From Pseudomonas batumici (lineage in GTDB: Bacteria; Pseudomonadota; Gammaproteobacteria; Pseudomonadales; Pseudomonadaceae), in contig NZ_JXDG01000022.1 of the NCBI RefSeq assembly GCF_000820515.1, forward strand, positions 58,710 to 122,709: a stretch of DNA of 64,000 nt, in the 5' to 3' direction. Below are positions 17,479 through 27,645 of this stretch, one piece after another. The translations under genes and the position numbers were made by a program. Numbering within the stretch: the first letter of the stretch is position 1; each line of letters starts with the position of its first letter. Under the pieces are notes generated by a model, which was given only the letters and a program-made list of their open reading frames with translations, ran no database searches and was not told the origin of the DNA.

Positions 17479-20400
17479 ATGAATAAGCATCTGTACCGAA
17501 TTGTTTTCAACAAGGCCCGCGGCCTTCTGATGGTGGTGGCAGAAAATGTGAGGAGTGCCTGCAAGGCACCTGGTACCACGAGCGCCTTCACCCTGGTCAG
17601 CACTGCCGTGGCGACGTTTACACCGCTGCGGTTTGCATTGATGGTCGGCATGGGCTGGGTAGCGCTGGTCATGCCGGCGCATGCCCAAGTGGTGGCTGAT
17701 GGCTCGGCCCCGGCGGGCCAGCGCCCGACCATCGGCGCCGCCGGCAACGGTGCGCCGGTGGTGGACATCACCACTCCCAGCGGGGCGGGTGTGTCGCGTA
17801 ATACCTATCAGCAATTCGATGTCGACAAGCGCGGTGTTATTCTCAACAACGGCGTGACCAACAGCCAGACCCAACTGGGCGGCTGGGTCGAAGGCAACCG
17901 TGCGTTGGCAAACGGCAGCGCACGGGTGATTCTCAACGAGGTCAATTCAAGCAACCCCAGCCAGCTGCGCGGGTTCGTCGAAGTGGCGGGTTCCAAGGCC
18001 CAGGTGGTGATTGCCAATCCGTCCGGCATTGCCTGTGAAGGCTGCGGCTTTATCAACGCTGATCGGGCGACGCTGACCACCGGACGCGCCCAGTTCGAGA
18101 ATGGTCAGATCACGGGCTATCAGGTTTCGGGGGGCAAGGTCAGCATCGGTGGTGCGGGCATGGACGCGAGCCAGGCCGACTACACCGAGATCATTGCCCG
18201 CACGGTCGAAGTCAACGCGGGCATCTGGTCGAAAGACTTGAGCATCAAGGCCGGTGCTACCGATCGGAGTCGGACAGACGCCCCCGTTGTGGCCATCGAT
18301 GTGGCGCAGTTGGGCGGCATGTATGCCGGCAAGATCACCCTGGTGGGCAACGGTGCCGGCATCGGCGTCCGCAATGCCGGGCAGATTGGTTCCAGTGTCG
18401 GAGAGGTGGTTATCAGTGCCGATGGGCGCATTGAGAACCACGGGCAGATCAGCAGTGCCACTCAGCTGACGGTCCAGGCTGACAAGGGCATCGACAACAA
18501 CGGCACGCTTTTCGCCCAAGGCAAGCTGGAGCTGAACACCTCCGGTGATATCGACAACCGAGGCATTGTGTCCGCCCAAGGCGATACCCGCCTCACGGCC
18601 AAGGGCGCGAATTCGGCGATTCGCAGTCATGCAGGTTCTGCACTGGCCGCCGGCGTCGACAGCACCGGCAAGTTGGGCAGCGCCGGCTCGCTGACGCTGA
18701 CATCGGCCGGCACCCTGACGGCCAAGGGACAGAACCTTGCGGCGCAAACCTTGAGCGCCACCGCCACGCAAGTCGACCTCAGTGACAGCCAGACCTCCGC
18801 CGACACCGTCGAGTTGAAAAGTACCGTCGGGAAACTGGACCTGCGCCGCAGCCACCTCACCGCAGGCCAGGCCCTGACCCTGCATGCCAATCAGGCACTG
18901 CTCAGCGATGCCGCGCAGTTGGGCGCGGCACAAATGACCAGCACCGCGCTGGACCTGTCCAACGTCGGCGGCAAATGGGTGCAGACCAGCAGCGCTGGCA
19001 TGCGCGTCACTGTCACCCGTAATCTGGACAATAGCGGTGGCATCTTCGCCAGCGGTGGCGGCCTCTATGTGAGCGCCGACACCCTTGGCAACCAGGGTGG
19101 CCTGATGCAGTCCGGCGGTCTCGGTGACCTGTATGTCACGGCGCGCCAGCAACTGGATAATCAGAACGGCAGGCTGGTGACCGCCGCTCAGTTGTCCCTC
19201 AGCGGCGGCACCCTCGATAACCGTAGCGGGCAGATCACCGCAGGCGGTGCGCTGGACGTCAACGCCCGGCAATTGAACAACGCCAAGGGCACCGTCGCGG
19301 CCACTCAAACGCTGACGGTCAAGGCCGCCAGCCTCCTGAACCAGGGCGGCACCCTCGGTTCGGTATCCGGCGACCTGATCCTCAACAGTGACGATGAGAT
19401 ACTCGACAACCGTGGCGGCCACCTTGAGGCTGCTAAGGCATTGACCCTGAACGCACGGGGCTTGAACAATACGGGGGGCGCGGTGACCGCCGCGCAACTG
19501 CGAATCGACACCCTGGGCCAGCAACTGGATAACGGCCTCGGCACACTCAACGCCAGCGATACGCTGACGCTCGACAGCGGCGCCCTGAACAACGACGGCG
19601 GCATCGTGCAGGCCAAGTCGACTCTGCGGCTGGACACGCACGGGCAGTGGCTGAGCAACCGCGATTCAGGCACCAACGCTGGCATCCTCGGCCAGCGTGA
19701 CGTCAGTGTTCGCGCCGGCCGATTGCTTAACGACCAGGGCTTTATCGGCAGCGCAGGCACCTTGCAAGTCGACGTACAACAGTTGAGCAACCAGGCCGGC
19801 CTGTTGCGCGCCGATGGCCAACTGGCGCTGAGCGCGGCCAGCGTCGACAACCGTACGACCCAAGGTGCCAACCAAGGCATCAAGGGCAACTCGGTGAATA
19901 TCGAGGCCGACTCGATCGACAATCGTGGCGGTTTGATCGTTGCCGATCACGCGCTGGGCTTGAAAGGCAGCGGCACCGTCGACAACCAACAGGGGATTGT
20001 TTCCGCCGGTGGCTTGCTGAAGGTGGCCGATCGCAATCTGTCGCGTAAAACCCAGGCCATACGCAACGACGCGGGTAAGCTGATTGCCGGCCAGTCGCTG
20101 GTTCTCGACAGTGCCCACTACAGCGGGAACGGCAAGGTGCTCAGTCTGGGCGACCTGTCGTTCCGGCTGGCGGGGGATTTCATCAACACCGGACTGATCC
20201 AGGCCAACGGTGGTCTGTCGATGGACACCAGCGGCCGCCTAACCAATCAGGGCATCTTGCAGGCTGGCAGTCTGCTGCGGGTGAACGCGACAGACATTGA
20301 TAACACCGCCGGCGGCAGCCTGATCGGCCAGCAGGTGCGAGCGACGGCCAGCCAGCAGTTCGACAACCGCGGCCTGATCGACGGCGCGGCCACCCGCCTC

Positions 20401-23400
20401 AGCACCGCGGCCCTGAACAATCTGGGTGCCGGGCGTATCTACGGTGATCACCTGACCATCGCTGCCGACACTCTCAATAACACCCTCGAAGGTGCAACGG
20501 CCGCCACCATCGCGGCGCGTAACCGGCTCGATATCGCCAGTCAGTCCATCAACAACCGCGAGCATGGTTTGATCTTCAGTGCTGGCGACATGGCCATCGG
20601 CGCGCTGCTTGAGGCTAACGATCAGGCCACCGGCCAGGCGCAGGCGCTGAACAACACCAGCGCCACCGTTGAGGCGTTGGGCAGCCTGAGCGTGAATGCG
20701 AAGATCATTCGCAATACCAACGAACACTTTGCCACTGAACGGTCAGTGCTCTCCCGTGACGTATTGCAGGAGTTCCAGCTGTCAGGGTCAACCAATCGCT
20801 ACACCCCATCGCAAGTGTCGACTTACAACGATGAAGTCGAGCACCTGGTGACCCCGGAGGGAATCCGGGATCGGTGGAACCGCTATGACTACACGCGCGA
20901 GGTTACCGAAACCCGGATCGTCAGTTCTGATCCTGGGCAAATGCTTGCTGGCGGCAATATCAACTTGACCGCCGATCACGTGCTCAATGACAAGAGCCGG
21001 ATTGTCGCCGGTCAGGCCCTGACGGCCAGTGTGGGCACTGTGGTCAACACCGAGGTGACGGGCGAGCGGGTCACCACCGACAATGGCACCCTGACCAATT
21101 TCTACCGCATTCAACGCAAGGGGCGTGACCGCCAAGGCCGTAACACCACGGCCTATACACCGGCACCATTGATTCAGCAGATTTCCCTGACCCCTACGGT
21201 GTTTACCGAGTATACGGCCATCAATGGCCGCAGTACGCAGGTCGGCGCGTTGGTGTTGGCCAAGGTGACGGATAAAGCCGCAGGTACCGGGGATCTCGCC
21301 AGTGCCGGAAGAAGCTATGTCGTCAGCCCGATCAGTCAGGTGCAAGCGCTGACCCAACAGAATACCGCAGGCGTGGTGGAGCAGATTCGCACCGGCGGCT
21401 TCACCCCCGACCTGCCCAACAGCAGTCTGTTCCACACCAATGCCAACAGCACCGTCGGCTATCTGGTAGAAACTGATCCGCGATTTACCAATTACCGTCA
21501 GTGGCTGTCGTCGGACTACATGCTGCAGCGCCTGAACCTGGACCCGGCGCTCACCCAGCAGCGTGTGGGGGACGGTTTCTATGAGCAGAAGCTGATACGC
21601 GAGCAAGTGGTGCAACTCACTGGGCGGCGTTTTGTCGACGGCTACGCCAGTGACGAAGAACAGTATCGTGGGATGATCGACAGTGCTGTCACTCTGGCCG
21701 ATAAGTGGAAGCTGATTCCGGGCGTGGCGCTGACCGCCGAGCAAATGGCGCAGTTGACCAGTGACATCGTCTGGCTGGTCGCCAAGGACATGACCCTGGC
21801 CAGTGGCGAAGTACGCCGGGTACTGGTGCCGCAGGTCTACGTGCGAGTCCGGGAGGGTGATCTTGATGGCGCCGGCGCTCTGATGGCCGGGCGCAGGTTG
21901 AACCTGGACGTGCGCGGGGATTTGGTCAACACCGGTAGCCTTTCAGGGCACGATGGCGTGAACATCAGCGTGCAGAACCTCGACAACCTCGGTGGCCAGA
22001 TTCAAGGCAACGACGTGGCGCTCAGTGCCAGCCAGGATCTGAACAACATCGGCGGCCTCATCAGCGCCAACAGCCGGTTGGCCCTCAGTGTCGGCAATGA
22101 CCTGAATATGCGCTCGATCACCACTGACAGCCAGAGCGATCAAGGCACCCGTACCGCCTTGTCGCGGGTAGCGGGGCTGTACGTGTCGGCACCGGCGGCC
22201 AGCCTGATTGCCACCGCCGGCCACGATATCAACCTGCAAGCCGCTCAAGTGAGCAACACCGGCGTTGGCGGCAAGACCGCGCTGGTGGCGGGTAACGACA
22301 TGACCTTGGGCACTGTCGGCGAGTCCTACACCCAGGCCAATCAGTGGAGTGGTAACAATTGGCGCAAGGAAGCCGGGCGCAATGAAGTCGGCAGCTCGTT
22401 GCAGGCGGCCGGGGATATTCGCTTGGGCGCAGGTCGTGACCTGCATGCGCGTGGTGCCGAAGTCAGCAGTGCGGCTGGTGCGGTGGCAGCCAGCGCAGTG
22501 CGAGATATCAACGTAGAAGCCAGCGAGCGCTTCAACAGCGCCGATGAGGCGCACAAGGTCAAGGGCAGCAACGGCCTGTTATCCAGCAAGACCACCACCA
22601 CCCGCGATACGGTCAGCCAGACCATCGCGCAGGGCTCGACATTCAGTGGCGAGCAAACGGTGATGCAGGCTGGGAACAACATCGCAGTTACAGGCAGCAA
22701 TGTGGTGTCTACGTCGGGCACGGTGCTGGTGGCCGGCAATGACATCAAGGTGCAGGCCGCCACCGAGCACCTGAGCGAACAACACACCAAGGATGTGAAA
22801 ACCAGCGGCCTGTTCAGCGGCGGCGCAATTGCAGTCACCGTGGGCTCCCAGCAACAGACCAATGACGACCGCAGCCGCCAAAGTACAGCCGCCGCCAGTA
22901 ATATCGGGGCAACGGACGGTAATGTACTGGTCAGTGCGGGTGGCGAGTACCGTCAGATCGGCAGCAACGTCACTTCGCCCAAGGGCGATGTGTCGATCGA
23001 AGCGTCCGAGGTCAATATCCTGGAAGCTCGCAACCTCAGTTCGCAGCTACAGGAACAGCGCTTCAAGCAGTCGGGCGTCAGCCTGACCCTGACCAATCCG
23101 GTGGTGAGTGCGGTACAGACCGGTCAGCGCATGAAGAAAGCCTCAGCGCGTACCGACGACAAACGCATGAAGGCTCTTGCCGCGTTGAGCACCGCGTTCG
23201 CCGCCAGCGATGCCTATACCCAGGTGATGGCTGACCCGGCGGCAATGGGAGGGATCAACCTGAGCATTTCCCTGGGCGCAAGTCAGAGTCAGAGTAAAAG
23301 TGAACAGACCGGCAGCACCGCGGCCGGTTCGACGGTCGCGGCAGGGCATGATGTCTCGATTGTGTCCAGCGGTGGCACCCGTAACAACGACCTGACTGTG

Positions 23401-25251
23401 CAGGGCAGCCAGATCACGGCGGGTAACGATGCGTTGTTGAAAGCCGATGGCAATATCCTGCTGGTGGGTGCGCAAAACACCATGGAGCAGCACAGCACCA
23501 ACAAAAGCACCAATGCCAGCATCGGCATCGGGATTTCCTTCGGTGGTGAGAAAAACGGCCTGAGTTTCAACGCTGCAGCCTCCCAGAGCCGGGGCAACGC
23601 CGATGGTAACGACCTAGTCTGGAGCAATACTCATCTCACTGCCGGCAACCAGGTAAGCCTGATTTCCGGCAAGGACACTGCCCTTCGCGGCGCTGTGGTG
23701 TCAGGCGACAAGGTCAAGGCTGACGTCGGTGGTGACTTGAATATCGAGAGCCTACAGGACACCAGTACCTTTGCTTCCAAGCAGAAAAGCCTGAGTGCTG
23801 GCATCAGCATTTGTATCCCGCCGGTATGTGCCGGCGCCTCCAGCGCCAGTTTCAGTTCCAGCAACACCCAACAGAAGTCCAATTTCGCCAGTGTGATCGA
23901 GCAGTCAGGCGTCCGCGCCGGCGATGGTGGCTTTGACATCACCGTCAAGGGCAATACCGACCTCAAGGGGGGCCTGATTGCCAGTTCCGACAAGGCCATC
24001 GCCGACGGCAAGAACAGCCTGACGACCGGCACCCTGACCGTAGCCGATATCCACAACGTGTCCGAAGCCAGCGCCAAGACCTCGGGGGTTGACCTGAGTT
24101 CGGACATGCTCGACGGCAAACTGGGCACCGCCAAGGCGCTGCTCGCCAACAGCCTCAACAATGCGTCGGAGTCCGGCTCCCAATCCAGCGACACCCGCAG
24201 CGCGGTCAGCGCCGGCACGTTGGTCATCACCAATGCCGAACGTCAGCGGCGGGCCAACGACATGACCGTCGACGAGGCCATTGCCCGTCTGAACCGCAAT
24301 ACCGAGACCGCCCATGTCGCCGTGGAGCGCCTGGATGTGGCGAAAATGGGGCGTAAGGTTGAAGCCGAGCAGGAGATCAAGCGTGAGTTGTATCGCCAGA
24401 TCGCGTTGCTGGCCGATGAAGCTTATCGCAAGATTTTTATTGAAAAGGCCAAGGTGTATGAGATCGAAAAGGACCCGGATGGCAAGGCGTTGATCAATGA
24501 CAACGGTAAGGTTCAATATCGCGAGTTGAGTGACGAAGAAAAACAACACCTCAAGGCTGGGCCAGATGGCAAGGTACACATTGCCAACAACGGTATTTTC
24601 AACGACGCCAATGGTGCAGCCAAATACGCCGAACAACACAGCACTGCCGATGCCGGGCCGCAGTATTTGATCCACTTCGAGAAAGCCAACAACTTCACCT
24701 CCGAACTGATGATCGCGGCGTATCAGAAATCGTTCGAAAATGATTTCTGGGGGCTGTCCAATGCCACGCTGCAAACCAAAGACTACATGGCCCAGTTCGG
24801 CCAGAGCGGGCTGCATATCGATGGTCACAGCCGGGGCACGATGACTAGCGGCAATGCCATGGAGTCGTTCATGCGTGACTCGTCTAACATCGGCATTTTG
24901 AGTGGCACCTCCATGAACTTCTTCGGTGCCGCCTATGGGGTTGAAAAGGCCGACAAGCTGCTAGGTGTATTACAAGATCGAGGCAGTTTCAGCTTCGAGG
25001 CACAGCGCGAAGCGATGGCGTTGCAATACCAGATTCATGCCTTCGACCCCGTGGGTCGGTTTCCGGTGGGGAATAACCCTGGTACGGGTGGCACGATCCC
25101 GGACGGCAGCAATCGCGTTTGGGAGTGGCTGAAGGTGCTGGGTGGCGAGAATACCGTTCACAATTGCTACGGCCATGGCGGTGACACGTGCAAGCCTTTT
25201 TGGAGTGACTCGCCCGATGGCATGCCACACTTTGTCAGAGTCAAACCATGA
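17479..25251 (+). CDS. Large TpsA exoprotein: filamentous haemagglutinin with hydrolase-like C-terminus
   Basis: The 2590-residue protein has an extended signal peptide ending near AHAQ (residue 71) and a haemagglutination-activity TPS domain at about 72-300 with ANPSGIACEGCGFIN. Long stretches of beta-helical repeats follow (LDNRGG, LNNTGG types), with Fil_haemagg_2-type repeats around 1500-2200. Past 2230 the protein changes character: a charged helical linker leads to a domain with HIDGHSRGTM at 2447-2456, a GxSxG-like nucleophile elbow. No VENN motif was seen before it. It is secreted by the adjacent TpsB. The tip may be a toxin or enzyme; its activity is not proven. Confidence 0.94.
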   Translation: MNKHLYRIVFNKARGLLMVVAENVRSACKAPGTTSAFTLVSTAVATFTPLRFALMVGMGWVALVMPAHAQVVADGSAPAGQRPTIGAAGNGAPVVDITTPSGAGVSRNTYQQFDVDKRGVILNNGVTNSQTQLGGWVEGNRALANGSARVILNEVNSSNPSQLRGFVEVAGSKAQVVIANPSGIACEGCGFINADRATLTTGRAQFENGQITGYQVSGGKVSIGGAGMDASQADYTEIIARTVEVNAGIWSKDLSIKAGATDRSRTDAPVVAIDVAQLGGMYAGKITLVGNGAGIGVRNAGQIGSSVGEVVISADGRIENHGQISSATQLTVQADKGIDNNGTLFAQGKLELNTSGDIDNRGIVSAQGDTRLTAKGANSAIRSHAGSALAAGVDSTGKLGSAGSLTLTSAGTLTAKGQNLAAQTLSATATQVDLSDSQTSADTVELKSTVGKLDLRRSHLTAGQALTLHANQALLSDAAQLGAAQMTSTALDLSNVGGKWVQTSSAGMRVTVTRNLDNSGGIFASGGGLYVSADTLGNQGGLMQSGGLGDLYVTARQQLDNQNGRLVTAAQLSLSGGTLDNRSGQITAGGALDVNARQLNNAKGTVAATQTLTVKAASLLNQGGTLGSVSGDLILNSDDEILDNRGGHLEAAKALTLNARGLNNTGGAVTAAQLRIDTLGQQLDNGLGTLNASDTLTLDSGALNNDGGIVQAKSTLRLDTHGQWLSNRDSGTNAGILGQRDVSVRAGRLLNDQGFIGSAGTLQVDVQQLSNQAGLLRADGQLALSAASVDNRTTQGANQGIKGNSVNIEADSIDNRGGLIVADHALGLKGSGTVDNQQGIVSAGGLLKVADRNLSRKTQAIRNDAGKLIAGQSLVLDSAHYSGNGKVLSLGDLSFRLAGDFINTGLIQANGGLSMDTSGRLTNQGILQAGSLLRVNATDIDNTAGGSLIGQQVRATASQQFDNRGLIDGAATRLSTAALNNLGAGRIYGDHLTIAADTLNNTLEGATAATIAARNRLDIASQSINNREHGLIFSAGDMAIGALLEANDQATGQAQALNNTSATVEALGSLSVNAKIIRNTNEHFATERSVLSRDVLQEFQLSGSTNRYTPSQVSTYNDEVEHLVTPEGIRDRWNRYDYTREVTETRIVSSDPGQMLAGGNINLTADHVLNDKSRIVAGQALTASVGTVVNTEVTGERVTTDNGTLTNFYRIQRKGRDRQGRNTTAYTPAPLIQQISLTPTVFTEYTAINGRSTQVGALVLAKVTDKAAGTGDLASAGRSYVVSPISQVQALTQQNTAGVVEQIRTGGFTPDLPNSSLFHTNANSTVGYLVETDPRFTNYRQWLSSDYMLQRLNLDPALTQQRVGDGFYEQKLIREQVVQLTGRRFVDGYASDEEQYRGMIDSAVTLADKWKLIPGVALTAEQMAQLTSDIVWLVAKDMTLASGEVRRVLVPQVYVRVREGDLDGAGALMAGRRLNLDVRGDLVNTGSLSGHDGVNISVQNLDNLGGQIQGNDVALSASQDLNNIGGLISANSRLALSVGNDLNMRSITTDSQSDQGTRTALSRVAGLYVSAPAASLIATAGHDINLQAAQVSNTGVGGKTALVAGNDMTLGTVGESYTQANQWSGNNWRKEAGRNEVGSSLQAAGDIRLGAGRDLHARGAEVSSAAGAVAASAVRDINVEASERFNSADEAHKVKGSNGLLSSKTTTTRDTVSQTIAQGSTFSGEQTVMQAGNNIAVTGSNVVSTSGTVLVAGNDIKVQAATEHLSEQHTKDVKTSGLFSGGAIAVTVGSQQQTNDDRSRQSTAAASNIGATDGNVLVSAGGEYRQIGSNVTSPKGDVSIEASEVNILEARNLSSQLQEQRFKQSGVSLTLTNPVVSAVQTGQRMKKASARTDDKRMKALAALSTAFAASDAYTQVMADPAAMGGINLSISLGASQSQSKSEQTGSTAAGSTVAAGHDVSIVSSGGTRNNDLTVQGSQITAGNDALLKADGNILLVGAQNTMEQHSTNKSTNASIGIGISFGGEKNGLSFNAAASQSRGNADGNDLVWSNTHLTAGNQVSLISGKDTALRGAVVSGDKVKADVGGDLNIESLQDTSTFASKQKSLSAGISICIPPVCAGASSASFSSSNTQQKSNFASVIEQSGVRAGDGGFDITVKGNTDLKGGLIASSDKAIADGKNSLTTGTLTVADIHNVSEASAKTSGVDLSSDMLDGKLGTAKALLANSLNNASESGSQSSDTRSAVSAGTLVITNAERQRRANDMTVDEAIARLNRNTETAHVAVERLDVAKMGRKVEAEQEIKRELYRQIALLADEAYRKIFIEKAKVYEIEKDPDGKALINDNGKVQYRELSDEEKQHLKAGPDGKVHIANNGIFNDANGAAKYAEQHSTADAGPQYLIHFEKANNFTSELMIAAYQKSFENDFWGLSNATLQTKDYMAQFGQSGLHIDGHSRGTMTSGNAMESFMRDSSNIGILSGTSMNFFGAAYGVEKADKLLGVLQDRGSFSFEAQREAMALQYQIHAFDPVGRFPVGNNPGTGGTIPDGSNRVWEWLKVLGGENTVHNCYGHGGDTCKPFWSDSPDGMPHFVRVKP

Positions 25252-25574
25252 GGAAGAGCGCCATACTCAAGGGTAATCTGCTGTTGAGTGCCTGCGCTCT
25301 GTTACTCACCGGCTGTACGTTTACCCCCTTTCAACCACCGCCTCCGGAGTTCACCAAGTGGCAAAAGAATGGCGCCTCGGTGGAGGACGTCAAGAGTGGC
25401 ATGCGTGCTTGCGGCTATACCAACCTGGCGGGTACGGGGGACAAGACGCCGATTGACCAGGCACTTAAGCGGTTCTACTGCATGAAGGATTCGGGCTTCA
25501 CCCGCAAAGATAACCTGGACCTGTGCAAGCAAGGCCGTATTGGCGAATCACCGATTTGTGAAGACCGCCGATAA
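25248..25574 (+). CDS. Small lipoprotein following TpsA
   Basis: The 108-residue protein has a lipoprotein signal, with LLLTGC as lipobox at about 17-22. The mature part contains FTKWQKNGASVEDVKSGMRA, a pattern seen in small Pseudomonas lipoproteins, and four cysteines that could form disulphides. Its start overlaps the TpsA stop (ATGA), so it is co-translated. Position makes it a candidate immunity or accessory protein for the TpsA C-terminal domain; this is not shown by sequence. Confidence 0.78.
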   Translation: MRKSAILKGNLLLSACALLLTGCTFTPFQPPPPEFTKWQKNGASVEDVKSGMRACGYTNLAGTGDKTPIDQALKRFYCMKDSGFTRKDNLDLCKQGRIGESPICEDRR

Positions 25575-25598
25575 CTCATCATGAAAAGGAAACAGGGA

Positions 25599-25925
25599 AT
25601 GAATAACACACGCAATGGACTGTATGGGCGCGCGCTGGTTTTGGCAGCCGTAGGGTTGGGCGGTTGCGCCTCGTCAGCGACTATTACCGGCGAGCCCGGG
25701 GTGAAGATGGGCGATACCTATGCCCAGGTGCTCGCCGTGGTGAGCCGCAACAATACCGTGACCAAACAGGTCGAGGGCGAAGGGTTCCGGGCTGAAGGTT
25801 ACTCGCCGATGTTCAAGGATTGCCGCACCAAATATTTCATCTTCCAGGGCGCCGATGGCTTGCAGCGAGTGAGCTTCGAGCCAGCGCCGCAGTTGTCGGT
25901 CAATCAGAACTGCCGCCAGCCGTAA
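25599..25925 (+). CDS. Small lipoprotein
   Basis: The 108-residue protein has a signal ending in GLGGCASS, a lipobox-like LGGC. The mature part contains GVKMGDTYAQVLAVVSRNN, similar to small BamE/SmpA-like lipoproteins in which a GM.Y..V helix precedes strands. The ATG at 25599 is favoured because AGGAAACAGGGA precedes it; an upstream ATG at 25581 is possible. It lies 24 bp after the preceding lipoprotein gene in the same operon as TpsA. Confidence 0.77.
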   Translation: MNNTRNGLYGRALVLAAVGLGGCASSATITGEPGVKMGDTYAQVLAVVSRNNTVTKQVEGEGFRAEGYSPMFKDCRTKYFIFQGADGLQRVSFEPAPQLSVNQNCRQP

Positions 25926-25959
25926 CCGGTCCTTACTTCACCTGCGAGTTGATTTGCTG

Positions 25960-26505
25960 ATGATGGTTTTGCGTGTTATCCCTGCAGTGCTACTGGTGCT
26001 GCTTACGGGGTGTGGCCAAGTGGCGAACGTGCGTTCTCTCTCCACTTCCTACACCCCCCCGCAGGCAGGCGAGACCGCCCGTGTTCGGGTGGTTACAGAC
26101 GGCCTGGTGCGCGCGGTGCCCGGGCGCGATTGCCTGGACTGGAATGCCCCGGGCGCGGGTGTGATGGCCTCGGCGAAATCCGGTTTCCCCGATCACAATG
26201 GCGAAAACCTGGGCATGCCAGGGCCGATTTATTCGTGGGCGGGTGCGGTATCGTCGGAACTGCTAGTACCGGCGAACAAGCCGATCGCGTTTCATTACCT
26301 GGGGCGACTGCAATACGCCCGCCAATGTTTCAAGACCATGACCTTCGTGCCCCGGCCTGGGGTGGACTACAGGGTGCAGGCGTCCATATCGGAAGACTGT
26401 TCGTTCCAGTTGGATGAACTTCCAGCAAACGGTGGTCGATGGGTGGCTGTCGAACCGAAGCCTGATGGGAAACTGTCGATGTGTAACGCGATGGATAACT
26501 TCTAG
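25960..26505 (+). CDS. Lipoprotein at the end of the TpsA operon
   Basis: The 181-residue protein starts MMVLRVIPAVLLVLLTGC, with LLTGC as lipobox. The mature region includes GETARVRVVTDGLVRAVPG and ends with a cysteine-containing beta-rich part. Similar lipoproteins are widespread in Pseudomonas without known function. The start lies 34 bp after the previous gene, and the ribosome-binding site is weak. With the two lipoproteins before it, it may protect the cell or support the export of TpsA. Confidence 0.72.
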   Translation: MMVLRVIPAVLLVLLTGCGQVANVRSLSTSYTPPQAGETARVRVVTDGLVRAVPGRDCLDWNAPGAGVMASAKSGFPDHNGENLGMPGPIYSWAGAVSSELLVPANKPIAFHYLGRLQYARQCFKTMTFVPRPGVDYRVQASISEDCSFQLDELPANGGRWVAVEPKPDGKLSMCNAMDNF

Positions 26506-26651
26506 TGATCTAGGATCGATACTTTTGTATTCGTGGACAACTGGCAGGGGGCGGTGGTGGCGATGTCGCGCTGGAGATCAGCCCGTGCCTTCCAGGTAGC
26601 GTTCCCCGCTGAAGCGGCTCCCGAGCCCCTGGCCGATGAAGATGTGCGAAA

Positions 26652-27557
26652 TTATTCCATTCCGATCGTTTGTTTGATCACGTCGACAAAAGCCCCGACC
26701 AGCGGGCTGCGCTCTCGTTTGCGCGTCAGCACCAGCAAGGGCGCAGTGGCCTCAGGCTCTGCCAGGGGCCGATAGGTCACGCCCCGCTTGGCCAATGTCT
26801 GGGTGCACTGGGGCACGACGGCGACGCCACGGCCCGCAGCGACCAAGGCGATGATCGAGGTGATCTGCTTGCCTGTGGGCGCCGGGCGGCGAGTCAGCGC
26901 ATGGCGGCGATAGAGCGTCTCCACGATTTCATTCAGCCCGGAACCATAGTCCGCGGGGAACGCGATCAAGGGATAGACGCTGAGCTCGGCCAGCGTCACC
27001 TGCTCCTGCCGGGCGAGGGGACTGTCACTGGCGATGGCCGCCACCAGTGGCTCGTTGTCCAGACAGATGGCCTGAACGTCGGTGTCATCACCGGGTGGCT
27101 GCATGCGGCTCATGCCGATGTCCAGGCGGCCCTCGATGATGTGTGCCCATTGGGTGCTGGAGGCGCCTTCTTCCACGCTCAACTGGACGTCCGGATACGA
27201 GGTGCAGAATGCCTGGATGGTCTGGCTGAAAATGTCCGAGAGGGCAATGGAGCTGGCATAGCCTACCGCCAGATGGCCCGCGGACCCTGCCGCCAGCTTG
27301 CCGGTGATGGCTGCGGTCAGATCGACTTGCTCCAGTACGGCACGGGCGTAGGGCAGAAAGTGGCGGCCTTCGGAGGTGAGTGTGACGTTGCGGGTGCTGC
27401 GGTCGAACAGGCGAAAACCCAGTTCCGCTTCCAATGCCGAGATCTGTCGTGTCAACGGTGGCTGGGCGATGTGCAGGCGCGACGCTGCACGGCCAAAGTG
27501 CAACTCGTCGCTGACAGTCAGGAAGTAGCGCAGCCGGCGCAGGTCGATCATGTTCAT
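26652..27557 (-). CDS. LysR-type regulator
   Basis: The 301-residue protein has an N-terminal winged helix (DLRRLRYFLTVSDELHFGRA, LTRQISALEAELGFRLFDR) and a co-inducer domain resembling the CatM/BenM/CynR group (GYASSIALSDIF, GRGVAVVPQ). It is divergent from the MFS gene at 27646 with an 88-bp spacer, the classic layout for LysR control of its neighbour. The spacer has an AT-rich palindromic stretch, AATATTACGAATATT, that could be part of the operator. It is likely the pathway regulator of the adjacent biosynthetic cluster. Confidence 0.92.
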   Translation of the reverse strand: MNMIDLRRLRYFLTVSDELHFGRAASRLHIAQPPLTRQISALEAELGFRLFDRSTRNVTLTSEGRHFLPYARAVLEQVDLTAAITGKLAAGSAGHLAVGYASSIALSDIFSQTIQAFCTSYPDVQLSVEEGASSTQWAHIIEGRLDIGMSRMQPPGDDTDVQAICLDNEPLVAAIASDSPLARQEQVTLAELSVYPLIAFPADYGSGLNEIVETLYRRHALTRRPAPTGKQITSIIALVAAGRGVAVVPQCTQTLAKRGVTYRPLAEPEATAPLLVLTRKRERSPLVGAFVDVIKQTIGME

Positions 27558-27645
27558 CCTTGGGTATCAATCGGTCAGAAATAGGTATTGGATCCTTTAG
27601 CCGGCCTATCTTATAAAATTGTTTGAAAATATTACGAATATTCTT

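Noticed and set aside
17947..19641. Long minus-strand frames opposite the TpsA gene (for example 564 codons)
   Set aside because: They are shadows caused by the codon bias of the repetitive GC-rich adhesin gene; no start signal or family features.
17479..25251. Classic CdiA with VENN-delimited toxin
   Set aside because: No VENN motif was found before the C-terminal domain, so the CDI label is not used.
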